A DNA stretch of 64,000 nucleotides from Chryseobacterium indologenes (GCF_002025665.1 NZ_CP018786.1:2542001-2606000), one strand, 5' to 3'. Shown: positions 25,382 to 34,443, counted from the first letter of the stretch. The notes: generated from the sequence alone by a model not told the origin. Numbers and translations: made by a program.

Positions 25382-26374
25382 ATGACAGAGAAATTTCCGA
25401 CCATAAACAGCACGCTTTCACCTGATAGACTTGGTCAACTTATTCAAGAAAAATATGGATTTACCGACAAAACGGAATGCAGCATCTTTCGGCTTGCAAT
25501 GAACCATTTATACATTGTTCATGATGGCGAAAACAAATACGTTTTTAGAGTCTACACCCATCATTGGCGAACTGAATTAGAAATTCAAGAAGAATTAAGA
25601 CTTCTCAACCATCTGAAAGAAGCAGACCGACAAGTTGCTTTTCCTATAGCAGATCAATCCAATAAGTTTATCCAGGAAATTGAAGCTCCGGAAGGAACAA
25701 GATTTGGGGTTCTATTTTCATATGCTAAAGGTATAAAGACAGCAAAATTCTCCCCAGAAACAAGCTTTCTGATTGGAAAAGCATTAGCGAAAGTTCATCA
25801 ATCAACAGAACATGTCGAACTGATGAGAATGTCTTATAATTCTCAAAATCTGCTCAAGAACCCTGTTATAAGGACAAAAAATTTCTATAGTAAAAACACT
25901 GCCGAAATTGAATTTTTAGAGAACGTTTCCGATTTTTTAACGCTAAAAATGGAAAAAGCAGACCAACAGAACATGAGATATGGAGCGGTTCATCTTGACG
26001 TGTGGTTTGATAATTTACATATTGATAACGAAGAAAAAATCACATTTTTTGATTTTGATTTCTGTGGGAACGGTTATTTATGCTTTGATATTTCTTATTT
26101 TCTATTTCAGTTATTTACAACCCATTTGAACCAAGAAGAGTATGAGGCAAAAGCAGATCATTTCATAAGAGGCTATGAAACTGTCACTAAAATTAGTCAT
26201 GAAGAGAAACAGTTTTTACCTTACGCATGTCTGGCCATTATGAACTATTATATAAGTGTTCAGTGCGACAGATTTGAATATTGGACCAATATTTTCCTGA
26301 ATGAAGATCATTTAAAAAGAATGGTGGGCAATCTCAAACGATGGATTGCTTATCATAAAATTGAGGTAAAATAA
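25382..26374 (+). CDS. Aminoglycoside-phosphotransferase-fold kinase
   Basis: 330 residues with the APH/choline-kinase fold. The catalytic loop is HLDVWFDN (Asp base and Asn metal ligand) and the DFG-equivalent is FFDFDFCG. ENKYVFRVYTHHWRTELEIQEE carries the nucleotide-binding lysine/arginine region and the alpha-C Glu. This subfamily includes homoserine kinase II-like and antibiotic kinases. No partner gene indicates the substrate, and resistance should not be assumed. The downstream DUF2625 gene is close but probably not functionally linked. Confidence 0.88.
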   Translation: MTEKFPTINSTLSPDRLGQLIQEKYGFTDKTECSIFRLAMNHLYIVHDGENKYVFRVYTHHWRTELEIQEELRLLNHLKEADRQVAFPIADQSNKFIQEIEAPEGTRFGVLFSYAKGIKTAKFSPETSFLIGKALAKVHQSTEHVELMRMSYNSQNLLKNPVIRTKNFYSKNTAEIEFLENVSDFLTLKMEKADQQNMRYGAVHLDVWFDNLHIDNEEKITFFDFDFCGNGYLCFDISYFLFQLFTTHLNQEEYEAKADHFIRGYETVTKISHEEKQFLPYACLAIMNYYISVQCDRFEYWTNIFLNEDHLKRMVGNLKRWIAYHKIEVK

Positions 26375-26423
26375 TGACAGAAAAATGTATACAATTAATT
26401 ATCATTTTAGAAAACTAAACAAC

Positions 26424-27173
26424 ATGATAAAATATTTGACAATTATTATATTATCCTTATTCTCATTAACAACTTATGGACAAACAAAAATGCGCTCTAT
26501 TGATGAATTAATAAACGATAAAGATCCAGGCTGGATTCTTGTAAAAGAATGGATAGACACCGCAAAAAATAAAGTGGAAATATTGCCAGTAGATAGCAAC
26601 AAAGCAAAGGATGCTTTATATAAAACCCAAGTTACAACCAAATCTCCAATGGGTTCAATTGTATACATGACAGGGGGGCTTTTGGTTGATAATGGCTGGA
26701 TAAGAATTCTTGGCTCAGGTAGTGAGAAGCTACGCAGGTCATTGCCGGAATGGAATAGAGGAAAAACATTTGAGGATTATGGGCAGCCCATTCCATATCT
26801 TTTAATTGCCGACGATGCAATAGGAGGTATTTTCATCCTTAATGGTGGAGGACTTGGAAACGATTTAGGGAAAGTGTATTATTTGGCACCAGATAATTTG
26901 GAATATGAACCTCTTGATATTACTTACACGGAATTTCTGAATTTTTGTTTTAATAAAAATCTTGATGAATTTTACAAAGAATACAGATGGGCAAATTGGA
27001 AAAAAGATGTAGCAAAACTTAAAGGCGACCAGGTATTCAGCTTTTTTCCTTACTTATGGACAGAACAAGGTAAGGATATTAGTAAAGGATCGAAAAAGGA
27101 AGTTCCAATTGAAGAAAGTTACAAGCTAACTCTTGAATTTAGAAAGAAGCTTGGATTTGATACAGAGAAATAA
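26424..27173 (+). CDS. Secreted DUF2625 family protein
   Basis: 249 residues from the ATG at 26424, chosen because it gives a signal peptide (IIILSLFSLTTYGQ); the frame opens 13 codons earlier. The rest matches my memory of DUF2625: GGLLVDNGWIRILGSGSEKL, SLPEWNRG, LLIADDAIGGIFILNGGG, GKVYYLAPDNLEYEPL and FSFFPYLWTEQ. The family has no known function; most members are cytoplasmic, so the signal peptide is notable. It follows the kinase by 49 bases. Confidence 0.85.
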   Translation: MIKYLTIIILSLFSLTTYGQTKMRSIDELINDKDPGWILVKEWIDTAKNKVEILPVDSNKAKDALYKTQVTTKSPMGSIVYMTGGLLVDNGWIRILGSGSEKLRRSLPEWNRGKTFEDYGQPIPYLLIADDAIGGIFILNGGGLGNDLGKVYYLAPDNLEYEPLDITYTEFLNFCFNKNLDEFYKEYRWANWKKDVAKLKGDQVFSFFPYLWTEQGKDISKGSKKEVPIEESYKLTLEFRKKLGFDTEK

Positions 27174-27272
27174 ATGATAGAGCTTTTAAATTTTACCCAA
27201 AATATATCAAAAACGATCTAAAAATTTATATGATTAAAGCAAGCTTTTTTATCTTAAATAAATATTATTAAT

Positions 27273-28511
27273 ATGGATACAAAACCGATCAGTTTTCCCA
27301 ATCAACGAAAGCACAATACTGTACTACGTTTCCTGCATTTGTTTGTTATTTCTTATGTGTATCTTTTTATTTTCACCTCCCAGTTTTCACCTTTAGCAGG
27401 AATATATAAGAGCGGAGTCTTGTGGTTGTGTAAAAATGTTTTTCAGCAAACACAGGTAGAATATATTATAATGACTGGCAGCGGCGATACTACATTAGAT
27501 TATTGGGTAGTGATTGTCAATATTGGCTTAGCGCTGGTGGCTGCACTCATTATACTTCTTGCAGATAAAAAACAGCGGACATTTAAAGATCTTCATTGGT
27601 TTACGGTAGTAGTAGCACGCTATTACGTAGCTATGATAATGCTTTCATACGGTTTTGCAAAACTACACGACGGACAGTTTCCTCCTAATTCAATTGGCAG
27701 ACTGGAAGAAAAGGTTGGAGATATGTCACCAATGGGCATGGTATGGACTATGATGGGAGCTTCCACTGGTTATACATTTGTTTCCGGATTGTTGGAAGTT
27801 ATGGGTGGACTTTTACTTCTTTTCAGGAGAACCAAAACTTTTGGTGCGCTTTTTTCCATGACAGTGATGATTAATGTAGCTCTGTTGAATTTTTTTTATG
27901 ATGTGCCGGTTAAAATATTTTCCAGTCATATTGTTTTGTTCTGTCTCTTTATTGTTAGCGGTGATGCAATGGCGTTATATCGTTTTTTTATCTTGCATCA
28001 GCCATCGCAGTTACGTTTTCAAAAAAGAACATTTGACAAAAAGTGGAAGAGTATTACCGTTATTGTATTCAAATGGCTTGTAGTAGCATTTTTCATATTG
28101 AGCTCTTCATCAGCACTATTCTATACACCTCCGGCCGCTCCAATGGAGGGTGCGTATATTGTGGATAAATTTATCATAAACAACCAGGAAATACCATGCA
28201 ACGATTCTATTGGCTGGAAAAAAATATTGATAAGTTCTCCAAGCCGGGCAAAAGTTATCCTGAACAATGACAGTACTAAAACGTTTCAGAGTGTTGTAGA
28301 TACTGAAAAGAAAACACTTATGCTTCGTAAAACAGATCATCAGGAACTATATGCTTACCTGCATTACAATACCCAAAAAGACAGTATCATTTTTACAGGA
28401 AATAAGGGTCGCGATTCTGTAAAAATAAAAACAATAAAAAAGAAAAAGGAAGATTATCCTTTAAACAAAAGGAGTTTTCATTGGATTAATGAATATCCGT
28501 TTAACAGGTAA
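27273..28511 (+). CDS. DoxX-like membrane protein with extracytoplasmic C-terminal domain
   Basis: 412 residues with seven or more membrane helices in the first 285. The segment YVAMIMLSYGFAKLHDGQF and the helix LLEVMGGLLLLFRRTKTFG follow the DoxX pattern. The last 110 residues (after YTPPAAPMEGAYIVDKF) are soluble, beta-rich and probably periplasmic. DoxX-like proteins are associated with redox or thiol stress in other bacteria, but no function can be inferred here. It lies alone between a gene of unknown function and a bidirectional terminator. Confidence 0.8.
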   Translation: MDTKPISFPNQRKHNTVLRFLHLFVISYVYLFIFTSQFSPLAGIYKSGVLWLCKNVFQQTQVEYIIMTGSGDTTLDYWVVIVNIGLALVAALIILLADKKQRTFKDLHWFTVVVARYYVAMIMLSYGFAKLHDGQFPPNSIGRLEEKVGDMSPMGMVWTMMGASTGYTFVSGLLEVMGGLLLLFRRTKTFGALFSMTVMINVALLNFFYDVPVKIFSSHIVLFCLFIVSGDAMALYRFFILHQPSQLRFQKRTFDKKWKSITVIVFKWLVVAFFILSSSSALFYTPPAAPMEGAYIVDKFIINNQEIPCNDSIGWKKILISSPSRAKVILNNDSTKTFQSVVDTEKKTLMLRKTDHQELYAYLHYNTQKDSIIFTGNKGRDSVKIKTIKKKKEDYPLNKRSFHWINEYPFNR

Positions 28512-28559
28512 GAGATATCTAGTTTAGCGGGAACAATATAAATAAGTGATTATACTTGA

Positions 28560-28592
28560 AAGAAGACATGTAATTTTAGTACATGTCTTCTT
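28560..28592. terminator. Bidirectional terminator
   Basis: Perfect 13-bp stem AAGAAGACATGTA / TACATGTCTTCTT with a 7-base loop between convergent genes, flanked by A-rich and T-rich tracts. Confidence 0.88.
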
Positions 28593-28608
28593 ATTTTCCG
28601 GGGTATTT

Positions 28609-29016
28609 TTATTTCAAATTCTCCACATTGTTCAGGATATAACACTGTTCCCACTGTTTCATCCCGATTTTAGGATAATAACCTACAGCTTTTGGTGCTG
28701 CCAATAGAATCAATGTAGCTTTTGGAGTGTGTTCTTTTGTCAATCGGATTAATTCTTTTCCAATGCCTTTCTTTTGATAATTCTCATCAACAGCTAGGTC
28801 TGAAAGATAAGTGCAGAAGGCAAAATCGGTTAACGATCTTGATATTCCAATCAATTTCCCATTATCCCGGGCTGTTGCAATAAGATTGGCATGCTGCAGC
28901 ATCTCTGTTATTCTTTCCGGTTCGTTGATCGGACGTCTTTCTCCTAATGTAGAGTTTTCCAACACCTGGATGAATTCTTCTATTCCAATTTTTTCTTCAA
29001 TTTGGTACGTAATCAT
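28609..29016 (-). CDS. GNAT family N-acetyltransferase
   Basis: 135 residues with the acetyl-CoA-binding pattern VDENYQKKGIGKELI (motif A, Q/R-x-x-G-x-G) and a preceding beta strand YLSDLAV. GYYPKIGM near the end is typical of the C-terminal substrate-side strand. The acceptor is unknown. It follows the ABM monooxygenase gene by 22 bases, so both form a small operon divergent from the MocR regulator, which probably controls them. Confidence 0.9.
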   Translation of the reverse strand: MITYQIEEKIGIEEFIQVLENSTLGERRPINEPERITEMLQHANLIATARDNGKLIGISRSLTDFAFCTYLSDLAVDENYQKKGIGKELIRLTKEHTPKATLILLAAPKAVGYYPKIGMKQWEQCYILNNVENLK

Positions 29017-29038
29017 TTTTTATTTTTTTACTATTATT

Positions 29039-29374
29039 TTAAAAGATATTATCCGTAGGGGCTTCCTGTCTTTCAGACATTCCATAATCCCGTATGACGG
29101 AAGCTACACGCAATCTGTAATCTTCAAACACAGAATTCCGTCCTGCCTGTTGTGCTTTCCTGTGCGTGGTTCTGTTGCGCCATTCTTTTATACTATATTC
29201 ATCTTCCCAAAAAGACAGGGAGAGGATTTTCTTTGGATCTACAAGACTTTGAAACCGTTCAATCGAAATAAATCCGGGAATCATTTCCAGCTCAGATTTT
29301 AGTGATCTCGCTATATTCAGGTATTCATCTTTTTTTCCTTCTTCAGGAACGACTTCAAATATTACAGCTATCAT
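29039..29374 (-). CDS. Antibiotic biosynthesis monooxygenase (ABM) domain protein
   Basis: 111 residues of the dimeric alpha-beta barrel type: IAVIFEVVPEEGKKDEYL, then FISIERFQSLVDPKKILSLS, FWEDEYSIKEWRN and a C-terminal strand DYRLRVASVIRDYG. Members oxidise quinones or act on haem, others have no known activity. It is the first gene of the pair with GNAT and its start faces that of the MocR regulator 93 bases away. Confidence 0.88.
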   Translation of the reverse strand: MIAVIFEVVPEEGKKDEYLNIARSLKSELEMIPGFISIERFQSLVDPKKILSLSFWEDEYSIKEWRNRTTHRKAQQAGRNSVFEDYRLRVASVIRDYGMSERQEAPTDNIF

Positions 29375-29422
29375 ACTTTTAATTAAATTTATTGGGTTTA
29401 CAGGACAAAATTATAGGTAATT

Positions 29423-29465
29423 TGGACTACATTTGTATACCAGATTAAACATATAGAGTAGTCCA
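29423..29465. promoter_or_regulatory. Dyad overlapping the MocR promoter
   Basis: TGGACTAC (29423-29430) and GTAGTCCA (29458-29465) form a perfect 8-bp inverted repeat with a 27-base gap. A -7 box TACATTTG (29428-29435) overlaps the left arm. The site lies between the divergent ABM/GNAT and MocR genes, as expected for an autoregulatory operator. Confidence 0.55.
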
Positions 29466-29467
29466 GA

Positions 29468-30925
29468 ATGTTTCCGTTTGAACACATCATCAATATTGAT
29501 AAAGAAAAAAAGCTTCCTGTTTACAGACAGATAGCCATCTCTATTATTAATACAATAAGAAATGGTAATTTAAAGGCTGGAATGGCTCTTCCCGGCACCA
29601 GAGAACTTGCAAAAACACTGGGTGTACATCGTAAAACGGTAATCGCTGCATATGAAGAGCTCAATGCCCAGGATTGGATCTTGATTATTCCCCGAAAACA
29701 GGTTAGAGTATCTGAGCATATTCCCACTCTACAACCTCAAAAGTGGAACGCTCAAGATTCATCTGTATCCTATGAAAATAATTTCGATCTTCCGCTTCAT
29801 ATCTCAAAGAAAGATCCGTCACTGCAGGAGCTGACTGTTCTTCCTGAGGTTTTCATTGATGATGGACATCCCGATATTCGGCTTTCTCCTATAGATGAGC
29901 TGTTGAAAATTTACCGTAGTTATACATCAAGAAGCTTTAGCATTAAAAAAGCAGTTGTAGGGACAACTCAAGGTACGCTAAAACTAAGAGAAGAGTTATC
30001 GAGATATTTATCTGTAACAAGGGGACTGAATATTTCCGCTGATAATCTGTTGATTACCCATGGTGCACAAATGAGCATTTATCTGGCGGCTCAGTTGCTT
30101 TTACAGGCAGAAGATATTATTATTTGCGGAAAACCAGGATATCCTATTGCGAACAGTGCTTTTGAAAAAACAAAGGCGTCTGTGATAGAAATTCCTGTAG
30201 ATGAAAACGGGCTGGACATCAATGCTCTAGAAAAAATATGTAAAAAGAAAAAAATAACTGCTGTATACCTCATTCCTCATCATCATTATCCTACAACTGT
30301 CACTTTGAGCGTTGAAAGAAGAATGAAACTATTGGAGCTTTCCAATCAATATTCGTTTGCTATTATTGAGGATGATTACGATTATGATTATCATTATTCC
30401 TCTTCACCATATCTACCTTTGGCAAGTGGAGCTCATAAGGGGAATGTCATTTACATAGGTTCATTTTCAAAAATATTGGGTTCTTCCATTCGTATTGGTT
30501 TTATGGTAGCTCCTAAAAATTTCATTCAGGAAGCTGTTGTTTTACGAAAAGCAATAGATGTAGGAGGGGATGGATATATGCAGAATGCATTAGCAGAATT
30601 GATTAAAAGTGGTGATTTGGGAAGATACCTAAAGAAAGCCAAAAAATCTTACCATCAACGCAGAGATTATCTGAATATACTTTTGCAACAGCATCTGAGT
30701 CCTTATATATCTTTTACTTTACCAGACGGAGGCCTGTCGGTTTGGTTACAACTAAAAGATTCCTACAGCGTTAATACATTGAAAACTCATCCACAATTGA
30801 AAATCAAGCAAATAGATGAAAAAGAGAATGCTTTTCGATTAGGTTTTGCTTCAAAGAATGAAAAAGAACTTGAAGATGCTGTTTTACTTATAAAAAAAAT
30901 TCTTACAAATAGCTATTCAATATGA
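29468..30925 (+). CDS. MocR/PdxR-type transcription regulator (GntR HTH fused to aminotransferase domain)
   Basis: 485 residues. Residues 10-80 are a GntR winged helix (LPVYRQIAISIINTIRNGNL, TRELAKTLGVHRKTVIAAYEEL). Residues about 110-480 are a fold-type I aminotransferase with IIEDDYDYDY and the PLP lysine Lys335 in SFSKILG. MocR proteins use PLP as an effector; PdxR members control pyridoxal phosphate synthesis. Since the divergent genes are GNAT and ABM and not pdxST, this one more likely regulates that pair. A dyad on the shared intergenic region supports local control. Confidence 0.93.
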   Translation: MFPFEHIINIDKEKKLPVYRQIAISIINTIRNGNLKAGMALPGTRELAKTLGVHRKTVIAAYEELNAQDWILIIPRKQVRVSEHIPTLQPQKWNAQDSSVSYENNFDLPLHISKKDPSLQELTVLPEVFIDDGHPDIRLSPIDELLKIYRSYTSRSFSIKKAVVGTTQGTLKLREELSRYLSVTRGLNISADNLLITHGAQMSIYLAAQLLLQAEDIIICGKPGYPIANSAFEKTKASVIEIPVDENGLDINALEKICKKKKITAVYLIPHHHYPTTVTLSVERRMKLLELSNQYSFAIIEDDYDYDYHYSSSPYLPLASGAHKGNVIYIGSFSKILGSSIRIGFMVAPKNFIQEAVVLRKAIDVGGDGYMQNALAELIKSGDLGRYLKKAKKSYHQRRDYLNILLQQHLSPYISFTLPDGGLSVWLQLKDSYSVNTLKTHPQLKIKQIDEKENAFRLGFASKNEKELEDAVLLIKKILTNSYSI

Positions 30926-31068
30926 TGATTTAATTTAAAAACAAAAAAATTCGTCAATCCAACGAAAACATAGTATAATTTCTTTTTTGTGATCTCTTAA
31001 CAATCCAATCATCAAAATAAATTTTATATTAGTAGAATAATAACCATAAAAATTTAAATACAGAAAAC

Positions 31069-32028
31069 ATGAGAAGCACTATTTATACTTTGTTATTATT
31101 ATTTTTATTTGTAAACGTGAATGCTCAGGAATATTTAAAATTAATAAGTGAAGCTAATAAATTATATGAATCAAAAGATTATAAAATGTCTGCAGATTTA
31201 TATAATAAGGCTTTTAAAATCGAAAGCGAAAATCCAAGTCATTTATACAATGGTGCATGTTCATCTTCTTTAGCAGGAAATGAAAAGCAAGCATTTAAAT
31301 GGTTGAACTTATCAATAGAAAAAGGCTGGACTAATCTAAAACACTTAAATTCTGATACTGATTTAGAAAATTTGCATTCAAAAAAAGAGTGGGGGAAAAC
31401 CATTGAAAAGTTAGAGAAAAAAATAGCATCAATAGAAGCAAATTATGACAAGCCATTGCAGGCTGAATTATTGGCAATTCTTGAAGAAGACCAAAAATAT
31501 AGAATGCAAATGAGTGAAACTCAAAAAAAATTCGGTCCAAATTCTAAAGAAATGAATGATCTTTGGAAAATAACCAATCAGAAAGACTCCATTAATTTAA
31601 TAAAAGTAAAAAAGATATTAGATGAAAAAGGCTGGGTGGGTAAAGACAAAGTAGGCGCACAAGCCAATAGTGCATTATTTCTTGTCATTCAGCATTCAGA
31701 TCTGGAAACGCAGAAAAAATATTTACCCATGATGAAAGAAGCGGTAACAAAAGGCAATGCAAATCCAGGTTCTTTAGCTTTGTTAATTGACAGAATAGAA
31801 ATTCGGGAAGGTAGAAAACAAATCTACGGAAGCCAGATAGGAATCAATCAAAGTAATAATACTTACTATGTTTTACCTTTAACTGATCCTGACAATGTAG
31901 ATAAAAGAAGAACAGAAGTTGGCTTAGATCCAATTTCTAACTATATTAAAAATTGGGATTTAGTTTGGGACGTTGAAAAGTATAAAAGAGAATTACCCGA
32001 ATTAGAAAAATTAAATAAAATTAAATAA
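31069..32028 (+). CDS. Secreted TPR protein with DUF6624-type domain
   Basis: 319 residues: signal peptide (ending VNAQ), a TPR-like pair (ANKLYESKDYKMSADLYNKAFKIESENPSHLYNGACSS, about 20-80), then a helical domain from residue 125 with LLAILEEDQKYRMQ, KKILDEKGWVGKDKVGAQANSALFLVIQHSD and ALLIDRIEIREGRKQIYGSQI. This matches the family I know as DUF6624, seen in many Bacteroidota secreted proteins of unknown function. The stop codon lies inside a 10-base tandem repeat at 32011-32050. Confidence 0.82.
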   Translation: MRSTIYTLLLLFLFVNVNAQEYLKLISEANKLYESKDYKMSADLYNKAFKIESENPSHLYNGACSSSLAGNEKQAFKWLNLSIEKGWTNLKHLNSDTDLENLHSKKEWGKTIEKLEKKIASIEANYDKPLQAELLAILEEDQKYRMQMSETQKKFGPNSKEMNDLWKITNQKDSINLIKVKKILDEKGWVGKDKVGAQANSALFLVIQHSDLETQKKYLPMMKEAVTKGNANPGSLALLIDRIEIREGRKQIYGSQIGINQSNNTYYVLPLTDPDNVDKRRTEVGLDPISNYIKNWDLVWDVEKYKRELPELEKLNKIK

Positions 32029-32050
32029 AATTAAATAAAATTAAATAAAC
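32011..32050 (+). repeat. Four tandem copies of TTAAATAAAA at a stop codon
   Basis: Three perfect copies and one with a final C. The DUF6624 gene ends within copy 2 (TAA at 32026). Gain or loss of one unit would shift the frame but stops recur in all phases. Confidence 0.9.
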
Positions 32051-32083
32051 AGAAAAATATCTGTTCATAGCAGTTTGTACAAG

Positions 32084-32132
32084 TGGCGGATTAAGGCTTC
32101 ATTTAAGATTCCTTAATCCGCCATTTATTTTG
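32084..32132 (+). terminator. Rho-independent terminator after the DUF6624 gene
   Basis: Perfect 13-bp stem TGGCGGATTAAGG / CCTTAATCCGCCA, 14-base loop, followed by TTTATTTTG. Confidence 0.85.
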
Positions 32133-32185
32133 TAGGCTGTTTATACAATACCTAGATTTAATACATAGCTCAAAATTACACTAAA

Positions 32186-32794
32186 ATGAAAAATATTATA
32201 ATAGTAACAATACTTTTTCTTTTTGTAGCTTGTGAACAAAAAGGAAAAAAAGCATTTAATCTGAAATATATTAACAGTAATAATGAACTGTCACTTATAT
32301 TTGAAAATAATACTTCTCAAGATATTATTTTTCCCGCACCTAATACGCTTCAATTTAAAGATATAAATTTAAAAGATGATATGAAACATCGTGATCCAAT
32401 TATAGTTTATGCAACAATAAAGGATAACCCATCTTCAAAATTTTATCAAAAAAAATTAGATAGTATTTATGATGGGTATTTGACTGAAATTGGTGATTCT
32501 GGTTTGATTACTTATAAAAAGCCTGATGAAGGCAATTCGATATTTTATTTAAAAGGAAAGGAAAAATTGAATATAAAATATAAGGTAACTGTCAAGAGAT
32601 TTTATCCACTAAATTATTCTTCAAAATTTAAACAAAGTTATTATCCCTATGATAAAGGATTAAAGGGAAATTATTCTGAAACTGAATATTTAAGAAGGTT
32701 TTCAAAGCTAAATTTAGGTAAAGCAAAGTTTGTAGCACAACCTGAAATAGAGGATAGTTTGTTTTTGAATATCTCACAAAATGGTTATAAATAA
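32186..32794 (+). CDS. Lipoprotein of unknown function
   Basis: 202 residues beginning MKNIIIVTILFLFVACEQKG, a lipoprotein signal with the lipobox FVAC. The remainder (NSNNELSLIFENNTSQDIIFPAPNTL) is beta-rich and reads like an immunoglobulin-like or DUF-type periplasmic domain, but I do not recognise a family. The codons are more AT-rich than the core genes around it. It is followed by 580 bases of broken coding sequence, so it stands in a decaying accessory patch. Confidence 0.72.
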   Translation: MKNIIIVTILFLFVACEQKGKKAFNLKYINSNNELSLIFENNTSQDIIFPAPNTLQFKDINLKDDMKHRDPIIVYATIKDNPSSKFYQKKLDSIYDGYLTEIGDSGLITYKKPDEGNSIFYLKGKEKLNIKYKVTVKRFYPLNYSSKFKQSYYPYDKGLKGNYSETEYLRRFSKLNLGKAKFVAQPEIEDSLFLNISQNGYK

Positions 32795-32996
32795 ATCTCA
32801 CAACTCGGATTGATCAGAGCAACATTTTACAGGTATGCTAAAATTCTGGACCATCATACAGGTGAAGAAATTAATAATATAGCAGTCAAAAAATAATCAA
32901 AAAGATTTATTGTTTTTTTGAATATACCACAAAAGGGTTATTTCATATTGTAGATTTTGATTTTAACTTTAACAAACCTTTAAAATTATTTAATTG

Positions 32997-33291
32997 AATT
33001 TAAAACCAAATCCTTTTATTATAACCCACAGACCTTTTACCGTAGATCCTATTACAGGAAATTACAACTGAATAGGCGAAGAAATAACATATTTGATATC
33101 TGTAATTTCGCAAACACTAGTTATTCATAAACAAATAATTGACGGCATAGGATCTCATTGCTACAGATTATACAGCTAAAGGCCTGGTAAAAGTATCTGA
33201 AGAATATGCTGGAATCCTTAAACTAATAATACCAGATTCAATAGCTGATAGTGTTCGTGAAAATGTTTGTGAAAACCAATTAAATAAATAA
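32997..33291 (+). pseudogene. Frameshifted and interrupted gene remnant
   Basis: Frame 1 reads NLKPNPFIITHRPFTVDPIT, hits TGA at 33069, continues IGEEITYLISVISQTLVIHK to 33149, and then needs a +1 shift to continue DLIATDYTAKGLVKVSEEYA and ILKLIIPDSIADSVRENVCE to TAA at 33289. Coding-like composition across two frames with a single stop and a single shift indicates a recently broken gene. A further scrap at 32813-32896 (ATFYRYAKILDHHTGEEINN) lies upstream. No family recognised. The remaining DNA between 32795 and 33374 holds nothing else. Confidence 0.6.
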
Positions 33292-33374
33292 GATAGATAC
33301 GGTTTACCGTAAAGAAGTTTAATTTTTTAAAGATAATTTTAAAGACTAAAAATTAATACTAAATCTTAAAAAAG

Positions 33375-33833
33375 ATGAAAAAACTAGAATTTATTTTAAT
33401 TTTCTTTGCTTTTAATTTAGCACTAACTAATTCTAAAGCACAAACAAAGAAAATAATTTGTTATAATGTTCCTGTTCCTAAAGGTTATGTTATAATTGGA
33501 AATGCTATGGAAAGCAGTTGTCCCAATTTTGGTTCATATGCTCCAAATGCTAATGTAATTGATTTAGCGAAAGATAATCTCGAAATTTGTTATAATTCAC
33601 CAATTCCCGAAGAATATGTTTTTGTTGCTTCTCTAAGAAGTTTATCTTGTAATACGTTAGGAACAGCAACAACCAACAATGCTATGATACTTAAAAAAGC
33701 TTTAGATAAAATGGAAATCTGTTATAATTCTCCAATTCCAAATGGGTTTCGTGTTATTTATTATGGAAATGGTATGCAATGTTCAAATTATACAGCAACA
33801 GGAAAAAACACAAAAATTATTTCAAATAAATAA
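33375..33833 (+). CDS. Secreted protein with three ICYN repeats
   Basis: 152 residues. A signal peptide (residues 1-23, ending SKAQ) is followed by three repeats of about 43 residues that begin ICYNVPVPKGYVII, ICYNSPIPEEYVFV and ICYNSPIPNGFRVI, each with a second cysteine 16-17 residues after the first (SSCPNFG, LSCNTLG, MQCSNYT). One disulfide per repeat is plausible. I do not recognise the family; the small repeated disulfide module suggests an extracellular binding or toxin/immunity-like protein. It lies among remnants of other secreted proteins. Confidence 0.72.
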   Translation: MKKLEFILIFFAFNLALTNSKAQTKKIICYNVPVPKGYVIIGNAMESSCPNFGSYAPNANVIDLAKDNLEICYNSPIPEEYVFVASLRSLSCNTLGTATTNNAMILKKALDKMEICYNSPIPNGFRVIYYGNGMQCSNYTATGKNTKIISNK

Positions 33834-33998
33834 TCTCAAAAAATGATCAGAATAAAGTTTTATATTACTAATATAAATAGATTTACGAAAGTTATTTTAC
33901 AATGAACAAATTATACACCATATCAAATTTAACATAATATAAATTATAGGACTTTTATTATTGTCCAGAAATAGAGTAATTAACCGCCTGAGAATCTC

Positions 33999-34443
33999 TT
34001 ATTCTGTCATTTTCCCTATCAAATATTCTTTAACCGTTTCTAAGAACTCTTCCTGGGTCATAAAATGATCCAGAAACTCTTCCAGCTTTCCTTCATTCTC
34101 AATTTCCTGAAAATACATTTCATGAAATCCATCTCTTTGCCTTGTACGATTTTTTTTACTTCATATTCCTCTACAAGTCCATCCAGTTCTTCATAATCCT
34201 CTGAGTTTTTTTTAAATGGCGTGAAAATCCAATCTTAAAAAAAATATTGACCGCACGGCAATTCATCGTCACAAAAATAATGTTCCAGTATGTTATTATA
34301 AAAACTTTTCTGATTCGCTGCATATAAATCTTTATACTCTTCATAATACTGTCTATACCATAGACATCCCAATCTTTGTCATAGAGATGATGACTAAAGC
34401 TGAGACTCTTCCAGTTTTCAACAAAACTTTGATCAGCCCGCAA
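33999..34443 (-). pseudogene. Frameshifted gene remnant
   Basis: Reading the minus strand from 34443: ADQSFVENWKSLSFSHHLYD, then a shift to YYEEYKDLYAANQKSFYNNI and LEHYFCDDELPCGQYFF, a stop, then EDYEELDGLVEEYEVKKIVQ in continuing frames, and finally EMYFQEIENEGKLEEFLDHF and MTQEEFLETVKEYLIGKMTE to the stop at 33999. At least two frame changes are needed, so the gene is dead. The 90-residue open frame at 34171-34443 is only one part of it. Family not recognised. The DNA at 33834-33998 shows no feature. Confidence 0.65.

Noticed and set aside
25382-26374. Aminoglycoside resistance kinase
   Set aside because: The fold is shared by many small-molecule kinases; no specific resistance-family motif was seen.
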